A stretch of DNA of 64,000 nt from positions 188,332-252,331 of the forward strand of contig JAKQIY010000047.1 of assembly GCA_029561455.1 (NCBI GenBank), read 5' to 3'. The DNA is from a bacterium. GTDB lineage: Bacteria > Zhuqueibacterota > Zhuqueibacteria > Residuimicrobiales > Krinioviventaceae. Positions within the stretch are counted from its first letter, which is position 1; every line of letters begins with the position of its first letter. A program made the position numbers and the translations under genes. The notes beneath the pieces were generated by a model. It did no database searches. It had not been told where the DNA came from and saw only the letters and a program-made list of their open reading frames with translations. This document shows, one piece after another, positions 34,068-43,781 of this stretch.

Positions 34068-37000
34068 ATGAAGATAAAAATCCCGGTTGTTTTTTCCCTG
34101 TTATTTATGATTGTTCTGCAAACTTCGTTACTGGCGCAATCGTTTGGAAAAAACAAGGTTCAGCATAAAGAGTTTGAATGGCAATACCTGCAATCCGAGC
34201 ATTTTGATATTTATTTTACTCAGGGAGGCAAGGATGTTGCTTCTTTTGCTGCACGGGTAGCGGAAGACAGCTACCGGCTTTTGCAAAAGGACTTTCGTTA
34301 TGACCTGGTAGACCGTATCAAGATCATCGTTTATAATAGTCACAATGATTTTGGACAGACCAACGTCGATCTTAGTCCGCCTGAAGAATCGGTTGGCGGG
34401 TTTACAGAATTTTTTAAAAACCGGGTTGTGATTCCGTATGAAGGGGAATGGGAAAAATTCCGGCATGTGATACATCACGAATTAACCCATGCGGTCATGC
34501 TGCAAATGATCTATGGTGCCGGGGCGCAATCTATTATCACCGGCTTGACCCAGTTTCAAATGCCGCTCTGGTTTATTGAAGGATTGGCGGAATATGAAAG
34601 CCGCGGCTGGGATATTGAAAGCGACATGTTCATGCGCGACGCCACAGTCAGTGGTTATTTACCGCCGGTCGATTATTTAAGCGGTTTTTTGGCATACAAG
34701 GGCGGGCAATCGGTGCTGGATTATATTGCCAACCGTTATGGCGATGAAAAGATCGGCGAATTACTGGGAAAAATAAAACTGACCAAAAGTATGACCCGCG
34801 CTTTAAAAGAATCTATTGGTATTGATGAAGAAGAATTGACCAAGCGCTGGCAATTACACCTGAAACGCAAATATTGGCCCGATATTGCCGACCGCAAGGA
34901 GCCCGATGAAATTGCCAAAAGGCTTACCGATCATGAAAAGAATAACAGCTTTGTCAACACCAGCCCATCCATCAGCAACAAGGGCGATAAAATTGTTTAT
35001 ATGTCGGACAAGGATGATTTCTTTGATATCTACCTGGCGAGCACCATCGACAACAAAACCCTGAAAAAACTGGTGCATGGGCAGCGGGCCGGCAACCTGG
35101 AAGAGTTGCACTGGCTGCGGGGACCGGCTTTTTCCTGGAGCCCCGATGATAAGCGCATAATCTTTTCCGCCAAGTCCGGCGCCCAGGATGCCCTGCATAT
35201 CGTCAATGTCAAGTCTTCAGAAATAGAAAAAACATTGCATTTGGACTTTGACGCTATCTATAATCCCGCCTGGAGTCCGCAAGGTAATGAAATTGCCTTT
35301 ACCGGCATTCGCAACGGACAAAGTGAAATTTATATTTATGATTTAAATACTGAACAACTCAAGCAATTAACCGATGATATTTTCAGCAATGTTGAACCTT
35401 CATGGTCGCCGGATGGCAAAAAACTGGTATTTGCCAGCGACCGAGGCGAATATTTAAACGATTTCCCGGCCGGTTTGACGCCAAACGACCTGAATATCAA
35501 AGATTATAATATTTATGAACTCAACATTACCACTTATAAAATCAGCCGCCTGACCGGCACAGAATTCCTGGAGCGAACCCCGACATATTCTCCGGATGGG
35601 CAGTACATTTTATTCACCAGCGACCGTACCGGTGTGAATAATATTTATTTGCATAATTTATCGACTTCCGAAGAATGGCCGATCACCAATTCCCTGACCG
35701 GTGTATTTTCCCCGTCCTGGGGTGGCGACGCCAACCGTATGGCTTTTGCCTGTTTTTATAATGCCGGTTATGATATCTTTATTTTAAAAAATCCCCTCGA
35801 TATAAAACCGGGTGATGTTCAGGTGCAGGAGACCCAGTTTGTCACCCAGATGAAAAATGCCGGTCAGGAAGCAGAGAAAGAAAATATCTATGCCGACAAG
35901 GACGAGGATTTCCGCCAGAAAACTTCCGAGTTGCAGCAATACCGTAATTTTATCTTTGATGAATCCTTTGCCGACGGCGCGCTGCCGGAAGAAGAACCGG
36001 AAAGCGTTTTCCTCGACTCGACTCAATACGCCAAAGCCGATGGCGAATTTAAAGTGCATGACTATGAAATCAAATTTACCCCCGATTTCGTCAATGGCTC
36101 AGTAGGCTATAACCAGTTCTTCGGCACGCAGGGATATACCAACATTTTGTTTTCCGACGTGCTTGGCGATCACCGCTTTAATATTGCCGCCAACCTGTTT
36201 GGCGATTTTCGTAACGCCGATTATGAATTTACTTATCTTTATCTGCCGAAAAAGCTCGACATCGGTGTAAGCTTTTTCCATAATGCTTACTTTTTCTGGT
36301 CAAACTCTACCGGCTGGGTGAGGGACAGGAATTACGGCGTTAACATGTTTTTAAGCAATCCGTTTGATCGTTATACCCGCCTGAGTTATGCCATCTCGAT
36401 TCGGGGAATTAACCGCGATTATATGGATTTCCCCGATGAGTATGCCGATGAACTCATCCGGGTAGGCTATTTTTCACCGCGGGACCGGTATTTTATTTTA
36501 AATAACCTTACCTATACCAAAGATACAACAGTGTGGGGATACACCGGCCCAATCAATGGCGGACGCTGGTCTACCGGCATTACCTACAGTCCATTGATTG
36601 GTAAAAACGGCATCGATTTTACTACCTTCCGGGCGGACTGGCGCAAATACTTCCGTGTTTTCAGGGATTATTCTTTTGCGTTACGCGGGTCAGGCGGTTT
36701 TAGCGAGGGTATTCATCCGCAAAAGTTCTTCCTGGGCGGTTTGCCGAACTGGATCAATTACAAATACAGCGGCGGTATCCGCATACGGCGCATCGAGGAT
36801 ATTTATTTTGCCTCATTTGAAATGCCCATGCGCGGCGCCAGCTATTACAGTATGGCCGGGAACCGCTTCCTGTTGGCGAATATCGAATTCAGATTCCCGT
36901 TGATCAGACAATTATTGATGGGTTTCCCGCTGCCGATCTATTTCTCCAATATCGGCGGCAGTTTATTCACCGATCTTGGCATGGCCTGGGATAAACATAA

Positions 37001-37250
37001 AATAACCCGTACCGGCAATTCACTCACCGAATGGAGTGAATGGATTTATGATTCCAATAAAGGTATTAAACCTTTTGACAAAGCCCCGAACGGATTGTTC
37101 CGCACTCACGACGCTTTTGCCAGCTTTGGGTTAGGTATCCGGTTGAACCTGGGTATCTTTTTACTACGGTACGATATGGCCTGGCCAACGGATTTTTATA
37201 CTACAGAAAGAAAGCCGGTATCGTTATGGTCGTTAGGCGCTGATTTTTAA
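34068..37250 (+). CDS. Peptidase-MA-like domain, PD40 propeller and outer-membrane barrel in one protein
   Basis: 1060 residues. Signal peptide 1-23. N-terminal gluzincin-like peptidase domain with H137-E-L-T-H141 and, 30 residues on, WFIEGLAEY, which supplies the third Glu ligand. Residues about 300-590 are TolB/PD40-type propeller blades (WSPDGKKLVFASDR, YSPDGQYILFTSDR, WSPQGNEIAFTG). After a charged linker, residues about 660-1060 are a BamA/Omp85-like barrel with many aromatic strands ending in LWSLGADF. It should sit in the outer membrane with the protease and propeller in the periplasm or outside. Proteins of this layout occur in FCB-type phyla; none has a role that I know of. AAAGGAG precedes the ATG. 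The next gene starts 13 bases downstream. Confidence 0.88.
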   Translation: MKIKIPVVFSLLFMIVLQTSLLAQSFGKNKVQHKEFEWQYLQSEHFDIYFTQGGKDVASFAARVAEDSYRLLQKDFRYDLVDRIKIIVYNSHNDFGQTNVDLSPPEESVGGFTEFFKNRVVIPYEGEWEKFRHVIHHELTHAVMLQMIYGAGAQSIITGLTQFQMPLWFIEGLAEYESRGWDIESDMFMRDATVSGYLPPVDYLSGFLAYKGGQSVLDYIANRYGDEKIGELLGKIKLTKSMTRALKESIGIDEEELTKRWQLHLKRKYWPDIADRKEPDEIAKRLTDHEKNNSFVNTSPSISNKGDKIVYMSDKDDFFDIYLASTIDNKTLKKLVHGQRAGNLEELHWLRGPAFSWSPDDKRIIFSAKSGAQDALHIVNVKSSEIEKTLHLDFDAIYNPAWSPQGNEIAFTGIRNGQSEIYIYDLNTEQLKQLTDDIFSNVEPSWSPDGKKLVFASDRGEYLNDFPAGLTPNDLNIKDYNIYELNITTYKISRLTGTEFLERTPTYSPDGQYILFTSDRTGVNNIYLHNLSTSEEWPITNSLTGVFSPSWGGDANRMAFACFYNAGYDIFILKNPLDIKPGDVQVQETQFVTQMKNAGQEAEKENIYADKDEDFRQKTSELQQYRNFIFDESFADGALPEEEPESVFLDSTQYAKADGEFKVHDYEIKFTPDFVNGSVGYNQFFGTQGYTNILFSDVLGDHRFNIAANLFGDFRNADYEFTYLYLPKKLDIGVSFFHNAYFFWSNSTGWVRDRNYGVNMFLSNPFDRYTRLSYAISIRGINRDYMDFPDEYADELIRVGYFSPRDRYFILNNLTYTKDTTVWGYTGPINGGRWSTGITYSPLIGKNGIDFTTFRADWRKYFRVFRDYSFALRGSGGFSEGIHPQKFFLGGLPNWINYKYSGGIRIRRIEDIYFASFEMPMRGASYYSMAGNRFLLANIEFRFPLIRQLLMGFPLPIYFSNIGGSLFTDLGMAWDKHKITRTGNSLTEWSEWIYDSNKGIKPFDKAPNGLFRTHDAFASFGLGIRLNLGIFLLRYDMAWPTDFYTTERKPVSLWSLGADF

Positions 37251-37263
37251 TTTAGAGGAAAAT

Positions 37264-39108
37264 TTGACTCAAAATACATTTCTATCCCGATTAAAAGAAT
37301 CGATACTGGTTTGCGACGGCGCCATGGGCACCATGATTTATTCCCATGGCGTTTTTATCAACCGCTGCTTTGATGAATTGAACTTGTCCGCACCCGAACT
37401 GATTTCGGAAATTCATGGGCAATATGTGGCTGCTCATGCCGATATTTTGGAAACCAATACATTTGGCGCCAATATTTTTAAACTGCGTCCCTATGGCTTT
37501 GCCGACAAGGTACAGCAGATCAATAAACGGGGAGCGGAACTGGCCCGGTCTGCGGCGCTGAACAATCAATACATAGCCGGTTCTATCGGGCCGCTGGGGC
37601 TGTCGCTGCGGCCATTTGGTAATCTCGATCCTGAAGAGGCTATGGAGGCGTATATCTGCCAGGCGGAAGGATTATTGGCCGGCGGGGTGGATTTATTTAT
37701 TCTGGAAACATTTCGCAATATCGATGAACTGGCTATAGCGATTCGCGCCGTTAAAAAGATATCCGGCCTGCCGGTTATAGCCCAGGCAACATTTGATGAA
37801 ACCGGCGCCACGCAAAGCGGCAACAGCCCGGATCAGTTAGTTGATATAGCCTTGTCCGCCGGCGCCGATGTGGTAGGCGCCAACTGTTCGGTCGGGCCGC
37901 AGCCCATGCTGCAGGTTATCGAACAAATGGCGGCAGCCGGGGCAAAATTGCTTTCGGCTCAGCCTAATGCCGGTAATCCGCGGGTTCATGAGGGACGGTT
38001 TTTATACATGTCCACCCCGGAGTATCATGCTGAATTTGCCCGCCGTTTGATCAATGCCGGGGCGAATATCATTGGCGGTTGCTGCGGAACTACCCCGGAA
38101 CACATAAAAAACATTGCCAGCGCAGTTCGCGCCATGCAGCCACGTAAAACCGCCGCCGCCGTAACCATCAAACCGAAAAAGGAAATTCAGGTTACGGTTG
38201 TTCCGACCATTGAAAAATCGACTCTGGCTAAAAAAATGCGCGAAAAGTTTGTGGTTTCGGTTGAAATCGTTTCCCCACGCGGAGTTAATGTCGCCCCGAT
38301 CATGGACGGCGTTAAAAAGCTGGTAGATTTTGGCGTGGATGCCATTAACCTGCCGGATGGCCCACGCGCATCGGCGCGCATGTCGCCAATGGCTATGGCG
38401 CAGTTGATCGAAAAATCGTTGCCGGTGGAAACAATATTGCATTATTGTTGCCGCGACCGTAACCTGCTGGGTATGCAGTCCGATCTGCTGGGCGCCTATG
38501 CGCTTGGACTGCGCAATGTACTTATCATTACCGGCGATCCGCCCAAACTGGGCGATTATCCGGACGCAACCGCTGTTTTTGATGTCGATGCCATTGGCCT
38601 GACCAGGGTCGTGCAGGGCCTGAACCAGGGTTTTGATATTGCCGGTAACCCGATCGGTCAACCCACCAGTTGGCATATCGGCGTTGGCGTCAACCCGGGC
38701 GCCCTTGATCTTGACCATGAGATCGAGCGCCTGCGGCAAAAGATCGATAACGGCGCCGAATTTATCCTGTCGCAGCCCATTTTTGATATAAAGCAACTGG
38801 AAACTTTTCTGAAACGAATTGAGGATATTACCATACCCATCCTGGCCGGTATTTCTCCGCTCATCAGCTACCGCAGCGTGGAATTTCTAAATAATGAAGT
38901 GCCCGGCGTCCATGTTCCCGATGAGATCGGCAACAAACTAGCCGGCGCCAAAGACGCCGAGGAGGCGCAAACCATTGGCATTAAAATCGCCCAACAAGCC
39001 ATACTGGATGTGAAAGCCTTTGACAAGATCAAGGGTTTATATTTAATGCCGCCCTTTACCAAAGATAAATACACCACCGCCGTTCAGGTTTTGCAGGTGT
39101 TAAAGTAA
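37264..39108 (+). CDS. Bifunctional homocysteine S-methyltransferase/methylenetetrahydrofolate reductase
   Basis: 614 residues. The N-terminal half (1-~290) is a homocysteine S-methyltransferase with the zinc ligands NCSVGP and GGCCGTTPEHI, and the opening CDGAMGTMIYSHG. The C-terminal half (~320-614) is a MetF-type flavin reductase (VSVEIVSPRG, LHYCCRDRN, ITGDPPKLGDYPDA, GVGVNPGA, FILSQPIFD). The fusion is known (YitJ type) and links reduction of 5,10-methylene-THF to methylation of homocysteine. The start is a TTG at 37264 with AGAGGA six bases before it; no ATG lies nearby in frame. Cytoplasmic; functionally unrelated to the outer-membrane gene before it. Confidence 0.94.
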   Translation: MTQNTFLSRLKESILVCDGAMGTMIYSHGVFINRCFDELNLSAPELISEIHGQYVAAHADILETNTFGANIFKLRPYGFADKVQQINKRGAELARSAALNNQYIAGSIGPLGLSLRPFGNLDPEEAMEAYICQAEGLLAGGVDLFILETFRNIDELAIAIRAVKKISGLPVIAQATFDETGATQSGNSPDQLVDIALSAGADVVGANCSVGPQPMLQVIEQMAAAGAKLLSAQPNAGNPRVHEGRFLYMSTPEYHAEFARRLINAGANIIGGCCGTTPEHIKNIASAVRAMQPRKTAAAVTIKPKKEIQVTVVPTIEKSTLAKKMREKFVVSVEIVSPRGVNVAPIMDGVKKLVDFGVDAINLPDGPRASARMSPMAMAQLIEKSLPVETILHYCCRDRNLLGMQSDLLGAYALGLRNVLIITGDPPKLGDYPDATAVFDVDAIGLTRVVQGLNQGFDIAGNPIGQPTSWHIGVGVNPGALDLDHEIERLRQKIDNGAEFILSQPIFDIKQLETFLKRIEDITIPILAGISPLISYRSVEFLNNEVPGVHVPDEIGNKLAGAKDAEEAQTIGIKIAQQAILDVKAFDKIKGLYLMPPFTKDKYTTAVQVLQVLK

Positions 39109-39150
39109 GTGAACCGTTTTTTTAAATCATTTTCCGGAATGGAATAAAAA

Positions 39151-40437
39151 ATGAAAATATACAAATTTTTAGTCTTGATCCTTTTTACAGCGATTAGTCT
39201 GCCTAACCGGCAGGTAGAAGCGCAAAGGATGGGGCCTGGTATCGGCATGAGGGCCGGCAACCAGTTTGGCGACCGTTTTTTTGCTTACCAGTTGTATAAT
39301 TTTGCCGATACAACCGATTTTTCAGCCAGTCTTGTGGAGTTTCATTTTTCGCTGGTTAACGATTTGCTGACTTTTCTGAAAACCGATAGCAGCACATTCA
39401 AAGCTGAATATGAGATAAATATTGTTTTTTATGATAAAAAGGGTCACGCCGTAGCTGAAGAATCGTTTCGCAATAAAACTGTGGTTAACAGTTATGCCGA
39501 AACCAATTCGCGGATCAATCCTTTACAGAGCATGTTGACTTTTTCATTACCGGCGGACGATTATTATTATATTATTCAAATCATTGAACACAGCATTCCC
39601 GAACCACTGACCGAAAAAACTAAAATTTCTTTTCGTTCCTTTGAACGCGACCGCTTGCATTTGAGCGATATTGTCTTGTGTAATAAATTACATTGCGCCG
39701 CCGATTCTCTGAGCTTTGCACCGAATATCAAGGAATTCTTTTTTGAACCGGCGTCGGAGGTTGCGGCATTTTGTAATATTTATCCCCAGGAAAATGCCGA
39801 TAGTCTTTTAATTGATTATAAAATTACCGATATCCGCAATCAATCCGTTTATAGTAACAAGCAATCTTTCAGGTCCGGGAACAAGGTGATTCCCTTTTGT
39901 TTATACATGAAAGATAAAATAACCAAATCCGGACAATATTTTCTAACCATCACCGTTAAATCCGGCAAGCAGTCGGTAGAGATGAAAAAACAATTCAGTG
40001 TGCGTTTAGGAGGCGCAATTACCGAAACCGGCGATTTGGAAGCTATTACCGAACAACTAAAACTGATCGCTCACAAGAAAACCGTGCAGGCGATTATGGA
40101 AGCCCCGGAAGCTGAAAAGCAGCAATTGATCGATTCTTTTTGGCAGGAACGTGATCCTACGCCGGATACTCCGCAAAATGAATTATATGATGAATTTCAG
40201 AACCGCATTGCCTTTGCCAACCAGAACTTTGCCGAAAGTTTCCCGGCCCGCGAAGGCTGGAAAACCGACCGCGGTGAAATTTATATCAAATTTGGACCGC
40301 CAACCCAGGTGGAACGTCAGCAGCCGGAGATGGGAAGGCCCGGTGTTGAAATCTGGTATTATGCTAAAACCGAACGCCGTTATGTTTTTGCCGACCGTAC
40401 CGGTAACGGCGAATTCCGCCTGGTGCGCGTAGAATAA
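39151..40437 (+). CDS. GWxTD-domain protein
   Basis: 428 residues. Signal peptide about 1-24 (MKIYKFLVLILFTAISLPNRQVEA). Two beta-rich segments fill the first ~290 residues. The C-terminal ~110 residues form the GWxTD domain: FWQERDPTPDTPQNELYDEF, then REGWKTDRGEIYIKFGPP and a closing IWYYAKTERRYVFADRTGNG. GWxTD proteins are typical of Calditrichota, KSB1 and related phyla; their function is not known. A strong terminator follows the stop codon, and the gene lies 42 bases after the MTHFR fusion. Confidence 0.9.
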   Translation: MKIYKFLVLILFTAISLPNRQVEAQRMGPGIGMRAGNQFGDRFFAYQLYNFADTTDFSASLVEFHFSLVNDLLTFLKTDSSTFKAEYEINIVFYDKKGHAVAEESFRNKTVVNSYAETNSRINPLQSMLTFSLPADDYYYIIQIIEHSIPEPLTEKTKISFRSFERDRLHLSDIVLCNKLHCAADSLSFAPNIKEFFFEPASEVAAFCNIYPQENADSLLIDYKITDIRNQSVYSNKQSFRSGNKVIPFCLYMKDKITKSGQYFLTITVKSGKQSVEMKKQFSVRLGGAITETGDLEAITEQLKLIAHKKTVQAIMEAPEAEKQQLIDSFWQERDPTPDTPQNELYDEFQNRIAFANQNFAESFPAREGWKTDRGEIYIKFGPPTQVERQQPEMGRPGVEIWYYAKTERRYVFADRTGNGEFRLVRVE

Positions 40438-40441
40438 AAGG

Positions 40442-40484
40442 TGCCCATAAAATATTGCACCTGCAATTTTTTATGGGCAGTTTT
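40442..40484 (+). terminator. Terminator after the GWxTD gene
   Basis: TGCCCATAAAA pairs with TTTTATGGGCA, and an inner ATTGCA pairs with TGCAAT around two C residues. The long stem is followed by GTTTT. It starts five bases after the stop codon. Confidence 0.8.
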
Positions 40485-40640
40485 CTGCGCTTACCCGCCA
40501 TAGAGTTGTAACTCCTCTGAAATTAATTTTTTAACCTGTTAATTTACAATAAGTTGTAATTGCCTGTTTTTGAATATCATCCGGCTTTTTGGCACCAGGT
40601 TTGATATAAGTAGTTACGGAACAAATTCAAGGAGACCTTT

Positions 40641-41300
40641 GTGAAAGCTGATCTGCATATTCATTCTATATATTCTCCGGATGCCATTAACAAACCGGAA
40701 ACTATATTGTCGGTAGCTGCCGACCGCGGTATCGATATAATTGCCATAACCGATCACGATACAACCGCCGCCTGGCAACCTCTGGCGGCAATTCAGCACA
40801 AATACCCGGTTCAAGTGGTTTTTGGACAAGAGATCAAAGTGTACCATGAAAACCGTATCGTGGGCGAGATACTGGGTTTGTTTTTAAAACAACCTGTTAC
40901 TGGGCGCGATACCAAAACCATTATAGCTGAAATCACTGCACAACACGGGCTGGTTTCCATTGCGCATCCCTTTTCGGAACGGCGGCATGAATTTCAGGCC
41001 TTTACCGAGATCGATAACTGGACCAATCTTGCGGTAGAAGCCCGAAATGGCCGCACCTATAATTTGCGCGACAATGAAATGGCCGAGAACCTTGCCGCCA
41101 GGCTGCATACACCCATTACCGCCGGCAGCGATGCCCATACCCCATTCGAGATTGGTAATGTATATGTGGAATTTGACGGTAAAAATATAGATGACCTGAA
41201 ACAAGCTATTTTACATCACCAGGTTCAGGTTGGCGGACATCCATCCAGCGTATTGTTTTCCATTATATCCGGTTTTGGCCGGCTTGGCATAGCAGTTTAA
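40641..41300 (+). CDS. PHP-domain phosphoesterase
   Basis: 219 residues, GTG start with AAGGAG 6 bases upstream. It has the metal-binding motifs of the PHP family: D-L-H-I-H-S at the N-terminus, ITDHDT, an early Glu in GQEIKV, IAHPF and a C-terminal GSDAHTP. Family members include phosphoesterases such as RNase AM/TrpH-type 3'-5' nucleases and histidinol phosphatase. The length suits a TrpH/YciV-like enzyme, but it is short and substrate choice is open. It ends one base before the next gene's ATG, so the two are translationally coupled. Confidence 0.87.
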   Translation: MKADLHIHSIYSPDAINKPETILSVAADRGIDIIAITDHDTTAAWQPLAAIQHKYPVQVVFGQEIKVYHENRIVGEILGLFLKQPVTGRDTKTIIAEITAQHGLVSIAHPFSERRHEFQAFTEIDNWTNLAVEARNGRTYNLRDNEMAENLAARLHTPITAGSDAHTPFEIGNVYVEFDGKNIDDLKQAILHHQVQVGGHPSSVLFSIISGFGRLGIAV

Positions 41301-41301
41301 C

Positions 41302-41919
41302 ATGAAAATCCTCAGCACTAAAAACACCCTGGCCACCCCGGCAAACCTGGTTACTTTCGGCAGAATTTTATTGCTGCTTTTGCTGGTTTTGGCTCTGCCG
41401 CTAAATATTTTGTGGGTGAGGATCGCCTGTTTTCTGATGATCCCGGTGATCTTTTATATGGACAGTCTGGACGGTTTTCTGGCGCGCAAGTTGAAATGTG
41501 CCAGTAAACTCGGCGGGGTGCTGGATGTGGCCGGCGACCGGATCGTGGAAAATGTGCTGTGGGTGCTGCTGGCTTATTTGCGTGTTATCCCGGTGTGGAT
41601 TCCCATCCTGGTGCTGGTGCGCGGTTTTATTACCGATGGTTTTAGAAGTGTGGCATTGGCGCAGGGTTATTCAACCTTTGCTATGATGAAATCCAAAATA
41701 GAGTGGTGGCTGGTAGCCTCGCCGCTAAGCCGCTCCACTTACGCTGTTTTAAAAGCGTTATTATTCACAGTCGGCGTGGGTGTCTGGAGTTTCAACCTTG
41801 GCCACATCGGCGGGTTGATGATGTTTTTTCAGCTCTTGTTGGGGCTGACCGTTTGCCAATGCCTGGTGCGCGGGGTTTATACCGTTAAAGCGTGCTTGAA
41901 GACTTGTAATATCCTTTAG
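41302..41919 (+). CDS. CDP-alcohol phosphatidyltransferase
   Basis: 205 residues, mostly membrane helices. The family motif D-x2-D-G-x2-A-R-x8-G-x3-D-x3-D is complete (DSLDGFLAR...GGVLDVAGD). Such enzymes move a phosphatidyl or phosphoalcohol group from a CDP donor to an alcohol in the inner membrane, for example in phosphatidylglycerophosphate synthesis. The exact alcohol cannot be told. ATG lies immediately after the PHP gene stop. Confidence 0.9.
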   Translation: MKILSTKNTLATPANLVTFGRILLLLLLVLALPLNILWVRIACFLMIPVIFYMDSLDGFLARKLKCASKLGGVLDVAGDRIVENVLWVLLAYLRVIPVWIPILVLVRGFITDGFRSVALAQGYSTFAMMKSKIEWWLVASPLSRSTYAVLKALLFTVGVGVWSFNLGHIGGLMMFFQLLLGLTVCQCLVRGVYTVKACLKTCNIL

Positions 41920-42072
41920 CTTTTCCCATTTTATTTTACATGTTTATAATTGTTGTGGTTATATCAAAATATTGATCACAACCCTTACATCCCAATAACC
42001 GACTTGTTTATTCAAACAAGCAGGTTGCACGTATTTCCAACAGTGCAATTTTCCCCCTGTGGACAACGTCAA

Positions 42073-42993
42073 TTAGTCTTTTGTAGCCTCAATCATTTCG
42101 GTAAAAATTTTCTGTTGTTCAATCAACGCGGCGACCAGGTCGGCGGGTTCGGTGCGGGCTTCGAGCAGAATGTTGCCATGGTAATTCATTCCCGCCAGCA
42201 GGCCGAATAACTGCGGGTAAGGGTAATTGCCGATATTCAATTCGCGGATATGCACAGTATCGCCAAGACGGTCTTGCACCAGGTTAAAATTGGCTTCCAG
42301 TCCCGGTGGCAGCAGGTCTTCGTCGTTACAATTCCAGCACATAAACACATTCTTTGCTGTTACCTGGTCAAAAATTGCTTTCATGTTCGGCAGTTCCTGG
42401 GTTTTACGGCCATGTACTTCGACGCGAATCTTTTGTCCGTATTCGGCAGCGAACGTACCCACCCGGTTGAGGGCGGCGGCAATTTGCGCAATGGTCTTTT
42501 CCGGTGGAATCTCATCGGGTAGGTCATTGGGCTTTACTTTCAGTCCGGTTGCGCCAATATCATGACATAATTTTATTAATTCACAGGTCTCGTCGATATT
42601 CTTTTGTAAAATAACCGGATCGGGGGAATGATACTCCTGGTTGGAACCATAGCCCAGGCATATGACCGGACTGTCGCTAAAGCGTTTTTTTACCTCGACA
42701 CGCTGTTCAGTTGTTAAAGAGGGCTCAACACCGTGCGCATGTAGAGTGCGTAGTTCCACGGCATGCACCTGCGACAGTTCACAGTTTTTAATCAGGGTCG
42801 GCAAATCCCAGTCCTTGCCCCACTGGTAGGTTACCAGGCCGAATTGCATATTCGCATTGAGTGAAGCGGATTTTTTAGCACATCCGGCCAATGCCCCCAG
42901 GCTAAGCAATCCACCGCCGGCGATGGCAGTTTTATACAAAAACTCGCGGCGGGAATATCCTGATTCTGTTCCATACATAGAACTTTTCCTCAT
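42073..42993 (-). CDS. Tat-type lipoprotein, sugar phosphate isomerase/epimerase-like
   Basis: 306 residues. Twin-arginine motif SRREFLYK near residue 14, a Gly/Ala-rich hydrophobic stretch and lipobox ALAGC, so exported folded and lipid-anchored. The mature part is a xylose-isomerase-like TIM barrel (AP_endonuc_2 type) with metal-ligand candidates VELRTLH, the Asp/His near GATGLKVKP, RVEVHGR, CWNCNDED and a final ILLEAR. Tat-exported sugar isomerase/epimerase-like proteins are common in Planctomycetes and FCB phyla. It starts 5 bases after the stop of the methyltransferase gene. Substrate unknown. Confidence 0.87.
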   Translation of the reverse strand: MRKSSMYGTESGYSRREFLYKTAIAGGGLLSLGALAGCAKKSASLNANMQFGLVTYQWGKDWDLPTLIKNCELSQVHAVELRTLHAHGVEPSLTTEQRVEVKKRFSDSPVICLGYGSNQEYHSPDPVILQKNIDETCELIKLCHDIGATGLKVKPNDLPDEIPPEKTIAQIAAALNRVGTFAAEYGQKIRVEVHGRKTQELPNMKAIFDQVTAKNVFMCWNCNDEDLLPPGLEANFNLVQDRLGDTVHIRELNIGNYPYPQLFGLLAGMNYHGNILLEARTEPADLVAALIEQQKIFTEMIEATKD

Positions 42994-42998
42994 AATTA

Positions 42999-43781
42999 TT
43001 ATTTATAGCAAACCGGAATAACCGCCGGATGTTTAACGCCGGCCATTACCGGGCGCATCCGTAATTTTTCCGGCCATTTACTGCGATCTTCCCAGGAGTA
43101 TAACTGGTACTGCTCCGCAAAGTCCTCGGATCTGTAAAAGTCGATTTTACTGAAATAAGGTTTATATCGATCGTAATAATCATACCCCGGCGCGCGGACA
43201 TGATCGTTATCGTAAGGATTGGGTTCGGGGTATTCGACGGTAATTTCTCCGATTATCGGCACCGGCAGAATGGCTAGTCCGCCGGGTTTCAGCACCCGCG
43301 CAATTTCGGCTACCGCCTGCGTATCTTCGCGGATGTGTTCAAGAACATGCGAGGCAAACACAAAATCGTACGAGGCATCGGCAAAAGGCAGCTTTCGCAG
43401 ATCAGCGCGGTGATCGACGTTTTTAGCGTACAGATCCGCCGAGGCATAGTTTTTAAATTTGCCAGTAAAATATTTTTTGAAAAACGGCTCCGGCGCAAAA
43501 TGCAAAATGGACAAGCGCGAAAAATCATGTTGAGCCGCCAGTTTTTCCAGCGCCAGGTATTGCAGCCGGTGTCGTTCTGCTGCGCCGCAGTTGGGACAAT
43601 TGACATGTTTGCGGAGGCCGGTTTCCGGGTGCAGATCCAAAAACGGCCCGACATAGCCGCAAATTGGACAGGTAAACGAGGGTTTGCGGTTATTCACAGC
43701 CTTGTACAGTCCCAGCAACGCTTTGTTACCGCGCATGAATTTGGTGCAGCGTTTATAAATATTATTGTACAGATTAGCCAC
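42999..43781 (-). CDS. Class I SAM methyltransferase with N-terminal zinc-ribbon-like segment
   Basis: 260 residues. An N-terminal four-Cys segment (FTCPICGYVGPF then VNCPNCGAAERHR) is probably a zinc ribbon. The methyltransferase domain (about 85-200) has motif I weakened (ILHFAPEPFF), then SADLY, LPFADASYDFVFASHVLEHI and RVLKPGGLAIL. Zinc-ribbon methyltransferases of this sort are often near polysaccharide genes; the target here is unknown. GAGAAGAAC-type ribosome site upstream. The Tat lipoprotein gene follows with a 5-base gap. Confidence 0.88.
   Translation of the reverse strand: MANLYNNIYKRCTKFMRGNKALLGLYKAVNNRKPSFTCPICGYVGPFLDLHPETGLRKHVNCPNCGAAERHRLQYLALEKLAAQHDFSRLSILHFAPEPFFKKYFTGKFKNYASADLYAKNVDHRADLRKLPFADASYDFVFASHVLEHIREDTQAVAEIARVLKPGGLAILPVPIIGEITVEYPEPNPYDNDHVRAPGYDYYDRYKPYFSKIDFYRSEDFAEQYQLYSWEDRSKWPEKLRMRPVMAGVKHPAVIPVCYK

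Noticed and set aside
38002-38796. Minus-strand frame of 264 codons opposite the homocysteine methyltransferase-MTHFR gene
   Set aside because: The plus strand encodes a full-length, well-known enzyme; the antisense frame has no family features.
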